DNA of 54,428 nucleotides, from positions 1 through 54,428 of the forward strand of contig DASUUH010000037.1 in the NCBI GenBank assembly GCA_036374175.1. Direction: 5' to 3'. Origin of the DNA: JASLBX01 sp036374175. Its GTDB lineage: Bacteria > Actinomycetota > Actinomycetes > Jiangellales > Jiangellaceae. Under the pieces are notes generated by a model. The model was given only the letters and a program-made list of their open reading frames with translations, was not told the DNA's origin and did not search any database. Made by a program: the position numbers and the translations under genes. Below are positions 16,053 to 24,393 of this stretch, piece by piece (within the stretch, counting starts at the first letter, position 1; each line of letters begins with the position of its first letter).

Positions 16053-17380
16053 CCAGACAGTCGAACCGACCAGTCACTCGCACGCTGCTGCGGGAGGAAG
16101 GTGGCGGAGAAGTCCGGCGCACCGTCCTTCCGGGCGGCGTGCGGATCATCACCGAGGCCATCCCCACCGTCCGGTCCGTGGCCTTCGGCGTCTGGGTGGG
16201 TGTCGGGTCGCGCGATGAGACTCCGGCGCAAGCGGGTGCGACCCACTATCTCGAGCACCTGCTGTTCAAGGGCACCCGGCGCCGCTCGGCCCTGGACATC
16301 TCGTCGGCCATCGAGTCGGTCGGCGGCGACATCAATGCCTTCACCGCCAAGGAGTTCACCTGCTACTACGCCCGGGTGCTGGACGCTGACCTGCCGCTGG
16401 CCGTGGACGTGGTCACCGACATGGTGTCCTCATCGCGGATCGCTGAAGCCGACGTGGACGCCGAGCGCGACGTCGTGCTGGAAGAGATCTCGATGCGCGA
16501 CGATGACCCGTCCGACGCAGTACACGATCTGGTCGCCGCTCGCCTGTGGGGCTCGACCCCGCTGGGCCGGCCGATCTTGGGAACGGTGGAGAGCATCAGC
16601 TCGCTGTCCCGGGAGGTCATCCACCGGTACTACAAGCGTAAGTACCGGCCGGAGAACATCGTGGTGGCGGCGGCGGGAAACCTCGATCACGCCCGGGTGG
16701 TGCGACTGGTTCGCTCCTCGTTCGAAGCGGCCGGTTTCCTCGGCGACGCCGCCAAGCCGACACCGCCCCGGGTCGGCGGGCGGGGACCCCGCGCCCAGGC
16801 CGGTGTCGCGCTGCTGGAGCGTCCCACCGAGCAGGCCAACCTGGTGCTGGCGCAGCCCGGGCTGTCTCGGACCGATGAGCGGCGGTTCGCCCTGGGAGTG
16901 CTCAACGCGGCACTGGGTGGCGGGATGTCGTCTCGGCTCTTCCAGGAGATCCGTGAGAAGCGCGGGCTGGCCTACTCGGTGTATTCGTACGCCTCGCAGT
17001 TCGCCGACGCCGGCCTGATGGGCGTGTACGTTGGGTGCCAGCCCAAGAAGGTCGACCAGGTGCTCGACCTGTGCCGCGAATCGCTGGCCGACGTGGCCGC
17101 GCACGGCGTCACCGCCGACGAGCTCGCGCGTGGCAAGGGGCAACTGCGCGGCGGTCTTGTGCTGGGGCTCGAAGACACCGGGTCGCGGATGGGGCGGCTG
17201 GCCAAGTCCGAGTTGGTGTACGAGGACCTGCTGAGCGTCGACGACCTGCTTTCGATCATCGATTCGGTCACGTTGGACGACGTGCGCGAGGTGGCGGCGG
17301 CCGTGCTGGCCGCGGAGCCTGCGTTGGCAGTCGTCGGCCCGTTCGACGACCCCGGCCGGTTCGAGGCGGCCGTGGCCTGA
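16049..17380 (+). CDS. M16 family zinc metallopeptidase
   Basis: This 443-residue peptidase is of the mitochondrial processing peptidase-like M16B type and the equivalent of mycobacterial PepR next to pnp. The inverted zinc motif HYLEH gives His66, Glu69 and His70; the third ligand is expected in ERDVVLEEI (around Glu145). The second half has the R/Y substrate-binding motif of the family (FQEIREKRGLAYSVYSY). No signal peptide is seen, so it is predicted cytoplasmic. GTG 16049 overlaps the pnp stop by four bases. A single polypeptide with both halves normally forms a homodimer. The substrate is unknown. Confidence 0.92.
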   Translation: MTRQSNRPVTRTLLREEGGGEVRRTVLPGGVRIITEAIPTVRSVAFGVWVGVGSRDETPAQAGATHYLEHLLFKGTRRRSALDISSAIESVGGDINAFTAKEFTCYYARVLDADLPLAVDVVTDMVSSSRIAEADVDAERDVVLEEISMRDDDPSDAVHDLVAARLWGSTPLGRPILGTVESISSLSREVIHRYYKRKYRPENIVVAAAGNLDHARVVRLVRSSFEAAGFLGDAAKPTPPRVGGRGPRAQAGVALLERPTEQANLVLAQPGLSRTDERRFALGVLNAALGGGMSSRLFQEIREKRGLAYSVYSYASQFADAGLMGVYVGCQPKKVDQVLDLCRESLADVAAHGVTADELARGKGQLRGGLVLGLEDTGSRMGRLAKSELVYEDLLSVDDLLSIIDSVTLDDVREVAAAVLAAEPALAVVGPFDDPGRFEAAVA

Positions 17381-17435
17381 ACGCCCGGTTCGAGGCCGCC
17401 AGGAGTCCACGGGTGCGGTGCGCAAGGATATGCGC

Positions 17436-18176
17436 ATGGCGACACGGGTGGCAGTGATCGGTGCTGCCGGACGGATGGGTAGCGAAACCTGCAAGGCGGT
17501 GGAGGCCGCACGCGATCTGGAGCTCGTCGGGCGCTTCGACGCCGGTGACGAGTTGGGCGATCTTGGTGGCGCCGAGGTCGCAGTGGAATTCACGGTTCCC
17601 GAAGCCACCGTCGACAACGTTCTGCACTGCGTCCGGCGCGGCATCCACACCGTCGTCGGCACGACGGGCTGGATCGACGATCGCCTGGACAAAGTGCGCT
17701 GGGCGTTGGACACCAGCCCTGGTACGGGTGTGCTGATCGCGCCGAACTTCGCGGTCGGGGCGGTGCTGATGATGCACTTCGCCGCGCAGGCGGCCCGCTT
17801 CTACGAGTCGGTGGAGGTGGTTGAACTGCACCACCCGAACAAGGTGGACGCCCCGAGCGGGACAGCGGCCCGTACGGCGCAGATCGTGGCGGAAGTGCGG
17901 CGAGAGACCGAGCTGCCACCGGTGCCCGACGCGACTGAGACGGCGTTGGAGGGCGCTCGTGGCGCGGAGATCGAAGGTGTTCGGGTGCACTCGGTCCGGC
18001 TGCGTGGTCTGGTGGCGCACCAGGAGGTGCTGTTCGGCTCCGCTGGGGAGACCCTGACCATCCGGCACGACTCATTCGATCGCGCTTCGTTCATGCCCGG
18101 AGTGCTGCTCGGAGTCCGGCGCGTGCGCGAGACGCCGGGCTTGACCGTGGGGCTGGAGCACTACCTCGAGCTTTAA
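17436..18176 (+). CDS. dapB: 4-hydroxy-tetrahydrodipicolinate reductase
   Basis: DapB reduces hydroxytetrahydrodipicolinate in the diaminopimelate/lysine pathway. It has 246 residues, as in M. tuberculosis. The NAD(P) motif VAVIGAAGRMGSE is at the N-terminus, GTTGW and APNFAVGA bind the cofactor, and ELHHPNKVDAPSGTA holds the catalytic His and Lys. ATG 17436 is preferred because AAGGA lies 7 bases upstream; GTG 17418 and ATG 17430 are in frame. Its TAA overlaps the TAA of the convergent nitroreductase gene. dapA, for the preceding step, lies 6 kb downstream beyond an accessory block. Confidence 0.94.
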   Translation: MATRVAVIGAAGRMGSETCKAVEAARDLELVGRFDAGDELGDLGGAEVAVEFTVPEATVDNVLHCVRRGIHTVVGTTGWIDDRLDKVRWALDTSPGTGVLIAPNFAVGAVLMMHFAAQAARFYESVEVVELHHPNKVDAPSGTAARTAQIVAEVRRETELPPVPDATETALEGARGAEIEGVRVHSVRLRGLVAHQEVLFGSAGETLTIRHDSFDRASFMPGVLLGVRRVRETPGLTVGLEHYLEL

Positions 18177-18820
18177 CCGGCAAGTGGCGCGCCCCAGCGG
18201 TCGAGGTAGGTGAGTTCTTCGACGGCTTGACGGCGTCCAGGGCCGAACGTGCCCGTCGTGGTGTACCCGATCGGCAGCAGCGCCACCTGGGTGACATCGT
18301 CGGGGACGCCCAAGATCGCCGCTGCTTCGGCCTCACGCTCGAGGTGGTACGTGGTGAGCGTCGAACCAAGCCCGCGCGACCGGAGGGCGAGTTGGAAGTT
18401 CCAGATCGCGGGGAAGATGCCGCCGTAGAACACAGCCAGCGCATCGTTGCCGCCCTCGGGCCGCCCGAGCATGCAGGGGATCACGAAGATCGGAACCCGC
18501 TCGATGACGTCGACGAGGTGCTGCGCCGAAGCAAGTGCGCGTTTGAAGTCCGGGCTATCGGCGTGGGCGCCGGCCGCCTCTACCTTCCGGTGCAGGTACT
18601 CGTTGCCGACCTCGCGGAACAGCGCGCCGAGTGCGGTTCTGGTCTGCTGGTCCTGGACGACGAGCCACCGCCAGTTCTGCGTCGTGCCGGCAGTGGGTGC
18701 CTGGACGGCGATGCGGAGGCATTCCATGACCACCTCGAGCTCGACGGGCCGGTCGAGGTCGAGCTTGCGGCGTACGGCGCGGGTAGTAGTCAGCAACTGG
18801 TCGACGACAACGGTGTCCAT
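18173..18820 (-). CDS. Nitroreductase family protein
   Basis: This 215-residue FMN-dependent oxidoreductase belongs to the nitroreductase superfamily. The N-terminal TTTRAVRRKLDLDRPV contains the Arg cluster that holds the FMN phosphate. AVQAPTAGTTQNWRWLVVQD is the characteristic second motif, and FYGGIFPAIWNFQLALRSRGLGSTLTTYH the helical core. Substrates cannot be predicted; close relatives reduce nitro compounds, quinones or flavins. ATG 18820 has GGAGG a few bases upstream on the minus strand. The frame is open further upstream but lacks a ribosome site. The gene converges on dapB, sharing stop-codon bases. Confidence 0.85.
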   Translation of the reverse strand: MDTVVVDQLLTTTRAVRRKLDLDRPVELEVVMECLRIAVQAPTAGTTQNWRWLVVQDQQTRTALGALFREVGNEYLHRKVEAAGAHADSPDFKRALASAQHLVDVIERVPIFVIPCMLGRPEGGNDALAVFYGGIFPAIWNFQLALRSRGLGSTLTTYHLEREAEAAAILGVPDDVTQVALLPIGYTTTGTFGPGRRQAVEELTYLDRWGAPLAG

Positions 18821-18872
18821 GGCGGCTCCTCCGGCTTGATCACTACGCCGGCCAGTGTGCCAGGCTGGTGGC

Positions 18873-19475
18873 GTGCTGTTCGAGAAGCGATTCTGGCCGG
18901 GCCTGGCCGATGGTTCCATCACGGTCACATACCGCCGCTGGCGCCGGCCGCAGGTGATCGCCGGCCGGTCGTACCGGGCCGCAGGACAGATCCTGGACGT
19001 GAGCTCGGTCAGTGCGGTCGACGAGGCGTCGATCAGCGATGCCGACGCGGTCGCTGCCGGCTACCCCGACGCCGCGTCGCTGCGTGCCGATCTGCGCGGT
19101 AACGGGGATCGTCGGCTGTACCGGATCGAATTCACCCGCTCGGACCGGCCAGACCCACGTGCTGAGCTGGCCGCCAACGCATCTGTCGACGAAGCCCAAC
19201 TCGCCGAAATCGAACGCCGGTTGGACCGGCTGGATCGGGCCAGCCGCTACGGGCCGTGGACCCGCGCGACACTGCGGCTCATCGCTGATCATCCGGCCCG
19301 GCGAGCCGGTGATCTGGCAGAGATGGTGGGCAGGGAGCGCGCGCCGTTCAAGCTGGACGTCCGCAAGCTGAAGAACCTCGGCCTCACCGAGAGCCTGGAG
19401 GTCGGTTACCGGCTGTCGCCGCGCGGCCGCGCCTATCTGACCGCTCGCGGCGATTCGGCTGCGACGATCAGATGA
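18873..19475 (+). CDS. Unknown two-domain protein (ASCH/PUA-like plus winged helix)
   Basis: I do not recognise this 200-residue protein with certainty. The N-terminal 50-60 residues (FEKRFWPGLADGSITVTYRRWRRPQVIAGRSYRAAG) resemble the ASCH/PUA-like fold, a putative RNA- or nucleotide-binding beta barrel. The C-terminal 70 residues (ASRYGPWTRATLRLIADHPARRAGDLAEMVGRERAPFKLDVRKLKNLGLTES) look like a winged helix. It may be a nucleic-acid-binding regulator. GTG 18873 is chosen because it gives a start just before FEKRF; CAGGCT at 18861-18866 may be a leaderless -10. GTG 18855 is an alternative. It converges on the DUF2461 gene, overlapping by 8 bases. Confidence 0.7.
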   Translation: MLFEKRFWPGLADGSITVTYRRWRRPQVIAGRSYRAAGQILDVSSVSAVDEASISDADAVAAGYPDAASLRADLRGNGDRRLYRIEFTRSDRPDPRAELAANASVDEAQLAEIERRLDRLDRASRYGPWTRATLRLIADHPARRAGDLAEMVGRERAPFKLDVRKLKNLGLTESLEVGYRLSPRGRAYLTARGDSAATIR

Positions 19476-20097
19476 CCCGTGCCGGGCCGACGTGGTCGTC
19501 CAGCCAGTCCTGGAGCGGGGCCATGTCGCGCCAAGCGGCCGCGACGTGGTCCGCAGCTTCGGGTTTGGTCAGCCAACCGGGCGAGCCGAAGGAAAGCCAG
19601 GCGACCATCGCCTTGTGTCGTAACAACTCGATCCTCGGATGGTCGGCGGAGTAGTCGCGCGGCTTGGTCTTCAGCTGCTCGCCGCCCACCTCGTACCCGG
19701 CCGCCCGCAGATTCGCGACCACCGACGCCAGCGCCGTCCCGGATTTGTCCTCAACGACTGCACCGCGGTACCGGGCCACCTGATCGGAGCTCATCTGGTA
19801 GTAGCCCGTCGCGGCGAAGAGGCCGGCGGCGTCCACGTGGAAGTAGTACGGGCCGACGGTCGCACCCTGGTGCTCCTTGTACGGCCGCTTGTCGCGGGAG
19901 AACCGCAGGTCGCGGTACGGGCGGAACAGATAGACGGCACCGAATTCCGGCGATAGCGCCTCGGCCAGGGCCGTGACCGGGGCTCGCACCGATGCCTCGT
20001 AGATGTCCTTGTGCTGGTTCCAGTACGTCTTGGAGTTGTCCGCCTCGAGGCCTTCGTAGAAGTCGAGGGCCGCGAGCGGGATGCCGGAGAACGTCAC
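19468..20097 (-). CDS. DUF2461 family protein
   Basis: This 209-residue protein matches DUF2461 (TIGR02453), widespread in bacteria and some fungi and of unknown function. The signature is clear: ALDFYEGLEADNSKTYWNQHKDIYEASVRAP at the start, then YLFRPYRDLRFSRDKRPYKEHQGATVG and AGYYQM-like residues (GLFAATGYYQMSSDQVARYR). No signal peptide or membrane segment is seen. GTG 20097 overlaps the stop of the upstream GNAT gene, so the two are co-translated. Confidence 0.88.
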   Translation of the reverse strand: MTFSGIPLAALDFYEGLEADNSKTYWNQHKDIYEASVRAPVTALAEALSPEFGAVYLFRPYRDLRFSRDKRPYKEHQGATVGPYYFHVDAAGLFAATGYYQMSSDQVARYRGAVVEDKSGTALASVVANLRAAGYEVGGEQLKTKPRDYSADHPRIELLRHKAMVAWLSFGSPGWLTKPEAADHVAAAWRDMAPLQDWLDDHVGPARVI

Positions 20098-20654
20098 GAC
20101 AGATCAGTATGCAACCGCACCTGGCGGAGCCGCGCGGCGCCGTTCCCAGTCAGGTCCAGCTCGCGATGTGCGCCGTCCGGTCCCCAGCCCGCTGACTCCA
20201 GGAACGCCCGCAGGGCGTCGTCCCGGACGACCACCCAGATCCGGGCCCGAGTGAACCCGTCGGCGCGCAGCGTGTCGACGGCCGCGGCCAGCAGCCGCGA
20301 GCCGTGGCCGGCGCCGAACGCACTCGGGTCGATGTGGAACGCCACGATCTCGCCATCGCTGGGCGGCTCGGCGTCGGGGTCTTCGGATGGCGCCGTGGCG
20401 GTGAACCCGGCGACCGTGTTGCGCTCCAGCGCCACGAGCACACGGTGCTTCGCGGTGGGTGGGCTGGTGATGGCGGCCTGCCAGTGCTCACCGAACGCGG
20501 CCGCATCGACCTCGGCGAGCAGGTCGGCCGGCAGGACCGAAGAGTACGTCTGCCGCCACGCACGGGCCTGGACCGCTCCAATCGCCACGGAATCGGCGGC
20601 CCAGGCCAGCCGGACGCTGCGGTCAGCGCTGGGGTGATCAACGGGCTGGCCCAC
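20094..20654 (-). CDS. GNAT family N-acetyltransferase
   Basis: This 186-residue protein has the GNAT fold. IGAVQARAWRQTYSSVLPADLLAEV is the N-terminal helix pair, VLVALERNTVAGFTATA and GEIVAFHIDPSAFGAGHGSRLLAAAVDTLRADG give strand 4 and the acetyl-CoA pyrophosphate loop (GAGHGS instead of the canonical R/QxxGxG/A), and RIWVVVRDDALRAFLESAGW the last motif. The acceptor substrate is unknown. GTG 20654 is the first start; later GTG codons cannot be excluded. It is coupled to the DUF2461 gene and divergent from the paa operon. Confidence 0.82.
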   Translation of the reverse strand: MGQPVDHPSADRSVRLAWAADSVAIGAVQARAWRQTYSSVLPADLLAEVDAAAFGEHWQAAITSPPTAKHRVLVALERNTVAGFTATAPSEDPDAEPPSDGEIVAFHIDPSAFGAGHGSRLLAAAVDTLRADGFTRARIWVVVRDDALRAFLESAGWGPDGAHRELDLTGNGAARLRQVRLHTDLS

Positions 20655-20719
20655 CTCGCCAGCATGTCACAGGGCTCGCACGGGCCCGGCCGTGCACCCA
20701 CACGCAACACCTCCTTGTA

Positions 20720-20761
20720 TTGTGACAGTTAACACGCAGCTCTGGTGGACATGTGTCACAA
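20720..20761. promoter_or_regulatory. Inverted repeat, candidate operator of the paa operon
   Basis: TTGTGACA (20720-20727) and its exact complement TGTCACAA (20754-20761) are separated by 26 bases. The right half overlaps the spacer of the paaA promoter. The half-sites resemble CRP/GlxR-type TGTGA/TCACA, though neither gives a complete 16-base CRP box. No regulator gene lies next to the operon. Confidence 0.5.
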
Positions 20762-20775
20762 CCACTGCCTAAGCT
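20746..20775 (+). promoter_or_regulatory. paa operon promoter (leaderless)
   Basis: TGGACA (20746-20751, 5 of 6 to TTGACA) is followed after 18 bases by TAAGCT (20770-20775). The paaA ATG at 20783 is 7 bases further, so the mRNA should start at or next to the start codon. Confidence 0.6.
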
Positions 20776-20782
20776 CATTGGT

Positions 20783-21739
20783 ATGGACACCACGCAAGCG
20801 ACGGACGCTCGCGAGGCGGAATTCAACGCGATCGTCGACGCCGACGGGCGGATCGAGCCGCGCGACTGGATGCCTGAGCAGTACCGCCGCACGTTGATCC
20901 GGCAAATCGCCCAGCACGCGCACTCCGAGATCATCGGCATGCAACCCGAGGGCAACTGGATCACCCGCGCCCCGAGCCTGAAGCGCAAGGCCATCCTGAT
21001 GGCCAAGGTGCAGGACGAAGCCGGCCACGGGATGTACCTGTACTCCGCCGCTGAGACCCTTGGCGTGTCCCGCGACGAGCTGCTGGACCTGCTGCACAGC
21101 GGCAAGCAGAAGTACTCGTCCATCTTTAACTACCCGACGCTGACCTGGGCCGACATCGGCGCCATCGGCTGGCTGGTCGACGGCGCGGCCATCACCAACC
21201 AGGTGCCGCTGTGCCGGTGCTCGTACGGCCCGTACGCGCGGGCGATGGTGCGCATCTGCAAGGAGGAGTCGTTCCACCAGCGGCAGGGTTTCGAGCTGCT
21301 GCTCACGCTGAGCCGGGGCACTGAGGCGCAGAAGGCGATGGCGCAGGACGCGGTCAACCGCTGGTGGTACCCGAGCCTGGCTATGTTCGGCCCGCCGGAC
21401 GCCGCGTCCACGCACACCGAGCAGTCCATGCGCTGGGGCATCAAACGCTTCACCAACGACGAGCTGCGGCAGAAGTTCGTCGACATGACCGTCCCGCAGT
21501 CGGAGGTGCTTGGCCTGTCGCTGCCCGACCCCGACCTGCGCTGGAACGCCGAACGCGGGCACTACGACTTCACCCAGCCCGACTTCGACGAGCTATTCCG
21601 GGTCATCAAGGGCGACGGCCCGTGCAACCGGCAGCGGATGGCCCGCCGGGTCGCGGCGCACGAGGACGGCGCCTGGGTCCGCGAGGCCGCCGCGGCGTAT
21701 GCCGCCAAGCGGCACGCCGAGCAGGAGGTCGCCGCATGA
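20783..21739 (+). CDS. paaA: 1,2-phenylacetyl-CoA epoxidase, catalytic subunit A
   Basis: PaaA is the di-iron catalytic subunit of the PaaABCE oxygenase, which epoxidises the ring of phenylacetyl-CoA. The 318 residues carry the ferritin-like four-helix bundle with metal ligands in AHSEIIGMQPEGNW, KVQDEAGHGMYLY (ExxH type) and ICKEESFHQRQGFELL (ExxxH). RWWYPSLAMFGPPD and RWGIKRFTNDELRQKFVDMTVPQ are family signatures. ATG 20783 fits both the leaderless promoter and the usual N-terminus; GTG 20753 would add 10 residues but lies inside the promoter. paaB starts at the overlapping stop (ATGA). Confidence 0.95.
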   Translation: MDTTQATDAREAEFNAIVDADGRIEPRDWMPEQYRRTLIRQIAQHAHSEIIGMQPEGNWITRAPSLKRKAILMAKVQDEAGHGMYLYSAAETLGVSRDELLDLLHSGKQKYSSIFNYPTLTWADIGAIGWLVDGAAITNQVPLCRCSYGPYARAMVRICKEESFHQRQGFELLLTLSRGTEAQKAMAQDAVNRWWYPSLAMFGPPDAASTHTEQSMRWGIKRFTNDELRQKFVDMTVPQSEVLGLSLPDPDLRWNAERGHYDFTQPDFDELFRVIKGDGPCNRQRMARRVAAHEDGAWVREAAAAYAAKRHAEQEVAA

Positions 21740-22041
21740 GCTCAGCCCACGAAATGAGTCGTCGTGACTGGCCGCTGTGGGAGGTCTTCGTGCGCAGCCG
21801 GCGCGGGCTTTCGCACATCCACGTCGGCAGCCTGCACGCCCCGGACTCCGAGATGGCCGTCCGCAACGCCCGCGATGTCTACACCAGGCGCAACGAAGGC
21901 GTGTCGATATGGGTGGTGCCGTCCGCGGCCATCACAGCGTCCAACCCAGACGAGAAGGACTCGTTCTTCGACCCGGCGGCCGACAAGGCGTACCGCCATC
22001 CGACCTTCTACGACATCCCCGACGAGGTGCGGCACCTGTGA
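21736..22041 (+). CDS. paaB: 1,2-phenylacetyl-CoA epoxidase, subunit B
   Basis: This small 101-residue subunit of the PaaABCE complex bridges the catalytic and structural subunits. The family sequence is evident: WPLWEVFVRSRRGLSHIHVGSLHAPDSEMAVRNARDVYTRRNEGVSIWVVP, ending in RHPTFYDIPDEVRHL. ATG 21736 overlaps the paaA stop (ATGA) and has AGGAGG upstream at 21723-21728. Its own stop overlaps the paaC GTG, so A, B and C are translated in tight coupling. Confidence 0.95.
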   Translation: MSSAHEMSRRDWPLWEVFVRSRRGLSHIHVGSLHAPDSEMAVRNARDVYTRRNEGVSIWVVPSAAITASNPDEKDSFFDPAADKAYRHPTFYDIPDEVRHL

Positions 22042-22787
22042 ACGACCTCGCCACCTACGCACTCCGGCTCGGTGACGACGCTCTGATCCTGTCTCACCGG
22101 CTGGGGGAGTGGATCGCGGCCGCACCACAGATCGAGGAGGACATCGCCCTGGCAAACATCGCTCTCGACCTGCTCGGCCAGGCTCGCTCACTACTGACCT
22201 ACGCCGGCGAGGTCGAAGGTGCGGGCCGCGACGAGGACGTCCTGGCCTACCGTCGCGACGAACGCGAGTTCGTCAACTGCCAGCTCGTCGAGCTGCCCAA
22301 TGGCGATTTCGGCGTGACGATGGCTCGCCAGTTGGTGTTCGCGTCCTACCAGTACGAGCTGTACGACCGGCTGCGAATGTCGTCCGACGCCACCCTCGCC
22401 GCGATCGCCGGCAAGGCCGTCAAGGAGGTCGCCTACCACCGCGACCACGCCACGCAGTGGGTTCTGCGGCTGGGTGACGGTACCGACGAGAGCCACCGGC
22501 GCATGCAGGCGGGGCTCGACGACGTTTGGCCGTACGTCGACGAGATCTTCGAGGCCGACGAGATCACCGGTCGGCTGGCCACCACCGGCGTCGCAGTCGA
22601 CCCGGCCGCCCTGCGCGAGCCGTGGTCGGCCTACGTGGAGTCGGTGATCAGCAAGGCCACGCTGGCGGTCCCCGAGCCGGATTTCCGCGGGCACGGCGGG
22701 CGCGCGGGCCAGCACACCGAAGCGATGGGCTACCTGCTGGCCGAGATGCAGCACCTGCACCGATCGCATCCGGGGGCGTCATGGTGA
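22038..22787 (+). CDS. paaC: 1,2-phenylacetyl-CoA epoxidase, structural subunit C
   Basis: PaaC is the non-catalytic ferritin-like partner of PaaA. It has 249 residues. YALRLGDDALILSHRLGEWIAAAPQIEEDIALANIALDLLGQAR is the conserved N-terminal helix pair, and DFGVTMARQLVFASYQYELYDRL and KEVAYHRDHATQWVLRLGDGTDES follow. GTG 22038 overlaps the paaB stop. The C-terminal codons overlap the paaD start by 7 bases. Confidence 0.94.
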   Translation: MNDLATYALRLGDDALILSHRLGEWIAAAPQIEEDIALANIALDLLGQARSLLTYAGEVEGAGRDEDVLAYRRDEREFVNCQLVELPNGDFGVTMARQLVFASYQYELYDRLRMSSDATLAAIAGKAVKEVAYHRDHATQWVLRLGDGTDESHRRMQAGLDDVWPYVDEIFEADEITGRLATTGVAVDPAALREPWSAYVESVISKATLAVPEPDFRGHGGRAGQHTEAMGYLLAEMQHLHRSHPGASW

Positions 22788-23272
22788 CGACCGCTCCTGC
22801 CGTCGACAAGGTCCGTGAGGTGGTGGCCGGGGTTCCCGATCCCGAGTTGCCCGTGATCTCAATCGCGGACCTCGGAATTCTGCGTGACGTGGTCGTCGAG
22901 CCGAACGGTCACGTCGTGGTCGAGATCACCCCAACCTACTCGGGTTGCCCGGCGATGGACACGATCCGAGCCGACGTGCTGGCCCGCCTGCGCGCCGAGG
23001 GCTGGGCAGACGCCGAGGTCAGGATGGTGCTCTCGCCCGCCTGGACGACCGACTGGATCACCCCGGCCGGGCGCGAGGCCCTCCGAGAGTTCGGCATCGC
23101 CCCGCCGGGCCCGCGCGGCGACGGGCCGGTGCCACTGACGCTGACGGTGCGCTGTCCGCGGTGCGGGTCACCGGACACCACCGAAGTGAGCCGGTTCGGC
23201 TCGACCGCCTGCAAGTCGTTGTGGACCTGCCGGGCCTGCCTGGAACCGTTCGACCACCTCAAGGCGTTGTAG
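22781..23272 (+). CDS. paaD: Phenylacetate epoxidase maturation protein (DUF59 plus zinc ribbon)
   Basis: PaaD is thought to help assemble the iron-sulfur or di-iron centres of the epoxidase and is not a subunit of the core enzyme. The 163 residues begin with a DUF59/MIP18-like domain (VVAGVPDPELPVISIADLGILRDV, then the conserved Cys in TPTYSGCPAMDTI). The C-terminus has a zinc ribbon of two Cys pairs, CPRCGS and CRAC, separated by about 25 residues. ATG 22781 overlaps the end of paaC; GTG 22784 is an alternative. The paaE ATG directly follows the stop. Confidence 0.93.
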   Translation: MVTTAPAVDKVREVVAGVPDPELPVISIADLGILRDVVVEPNGHVVVEITPTYSGCPAMDTIRADVLARLRAEGWADAEVRMVLSPAWTTDWITPAGREALREFGIAPPGPRGDGPVPLTLTVRCPRCGSPDTTEVSRFGSTACKSLWTCRACLEPFDHLKAL

Positions 23273-24361
23273 ATGGCTACCCAAGCGACAGCGAGGCGCC
23301 ACTCTGTCTTCCACCGGCTGCCCGTCGGCGAGCTGGCACGGCTCACCGATGACGCCGTTGCCGTGACATTCGACGTCCCCGACGAACTGGCCGACGATTA
23401 CCGGTTCGCGCCTGGTCAGCACGTCAACGTCGCGCTCCCGGACGGCGATGGCACTCGGCGCAGCTACTCGATATGTGCCGCGCCGAGTGAGGGCCGGCTG
23501 CGGATCGCGGTCAAGCGAATCCCCGGCGGCGCGTTCTCCGCCTACGCGCTCGAGGGGCTCAAGCCGGGCGACGCGCTCGACGTGATGACACCTGCCGGCC
23601 GGTTCACTCCCGAGCTCGACCCGGTGAACGCCAAGCACTACGTGGCGATCGCCGCCGGCAGTGGGATCACGCCGGTGTACTCGATCATCGCGGCGGCACT
23701 CGAGACCGAGCCGGCCAGCCGGGTCACACTCCTGTACGGCAACCGCACCAGCCGCTCGGTGATGTTCCTCGAGGAGCTTGCCGACCTGAAGGACCGCTAC
23801 CTCGACCGGTTCCACATCGTGCACGTCCTGTCCCGCGAGGCGATGGACGTCGAGCTGACGTCCGGGCGGATCGACCGCGACCGCCTCGGCCGGCTGCTCG
23901 ACGCCGTGCTGCCGGCGGACTCGGTCGACGACTGGTTCCTCTGCGGGCCATACGCGATGGTCACCGAGCTGCGCGGGCTGCTGGTCGAGCGTGGGGTCGA
24001 GGTAGCGCACATTCACTCCGAGCTGTTCCACGTCGGAGACGTGCCACCGGTGGCAAGAGACGTCGCCGAACCCGTCGCCGAAGGCAGCAGGGTCAACGTC
24101 GTACTCGACCGCCGCCGGATCACCGTCACGATCGAGGACGCGGACGAGACAGTGCTCGAAGCAGTGCTTCGCGAACGCAACGACGCGCCTTTTGCGTGCA
24201 AGGGCGGGGTCTGCGGCACCTGCCGCGCCAAAGTCCTGGACGGATCCGTCACGATGGAGCGCAACTACGCGCTGGAGGACGACGAGGTGACGGCGGGATA
24301 CGTCTTGACTTGCCAGTCACATCCCACGACTCCCGAAGTCTCACTGGATTACGACGCCTGA
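23273..24361 (+). CDS. paaE: Phenylacetyl-CoA epoxidase reductase subunit
   Basis: PaaE passes electrons from NADPH to the PaaAC oxygenase. The 362 residues comprise an FAD domain (RFAPGQHVNVALPDGDGTRRSYSICAAP, with the RxYS FAD motif), an NAD(P) domain (AAGSGITPVYSII, LYGNRTSRSVMFLEEL, DDWFLCGPYAMV) and a C-terminal plant-type ferredoxin domain with Cys309, Cys314, Cys317 and Cys347 (CKGGVCGTC, then VLTCQSHP). It starts directly after the paaD stop. It closes the operon; no ligase (paaK) or isomerase (paaG) follows. Confidence 0.95.
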   Translation: MATQATARRHSVFHRLPVGELARLTDDAVAVTFDVPDELADDYRFAPGQHVNVALPDGDGTRRSYSICAAPSEGRLRIAVKRIPGGAFSAYALEGLKPGDALDVMTPAGRFTPELDPVNAKHYVAIAAGSGITPVYSIIAAALETEPASRVTLLYGNRTSRSVMFLEELADLKDRYLDRFHIVHVLSREAMDVELTSGRIDRDRLGRLLDAVLPADSVDDWFLCGPYAMVTELRGLLVERGVEVAHIHSELFHVGDVPPVARDVAEPVAEGSRVNVVLDRRRITVTIEDADETVLEAVLRERNDAPFACKGGVCGTCRAKVLDGSVTMERNYALEDDEVTAGYVLTCQSHPTTPEVSLDYDA

Positions 24362-24393
24362 GTGGGAGCGCCCGGCGGCCGGATCGCGTCGGC

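Noticed and set aside
16101..17018. 305-codon plus-strand frame overlapping the M16 peptidase
   Set aside because: It is the +1 shadow of the peptidase, Arg/Ser/Pro-rich and without a domain.
20678..20695. GCACGG/CCGTGC hairpin as a terminator
   Set aside because: It lies on the 5' side of both flanking genes and no T-run follows.
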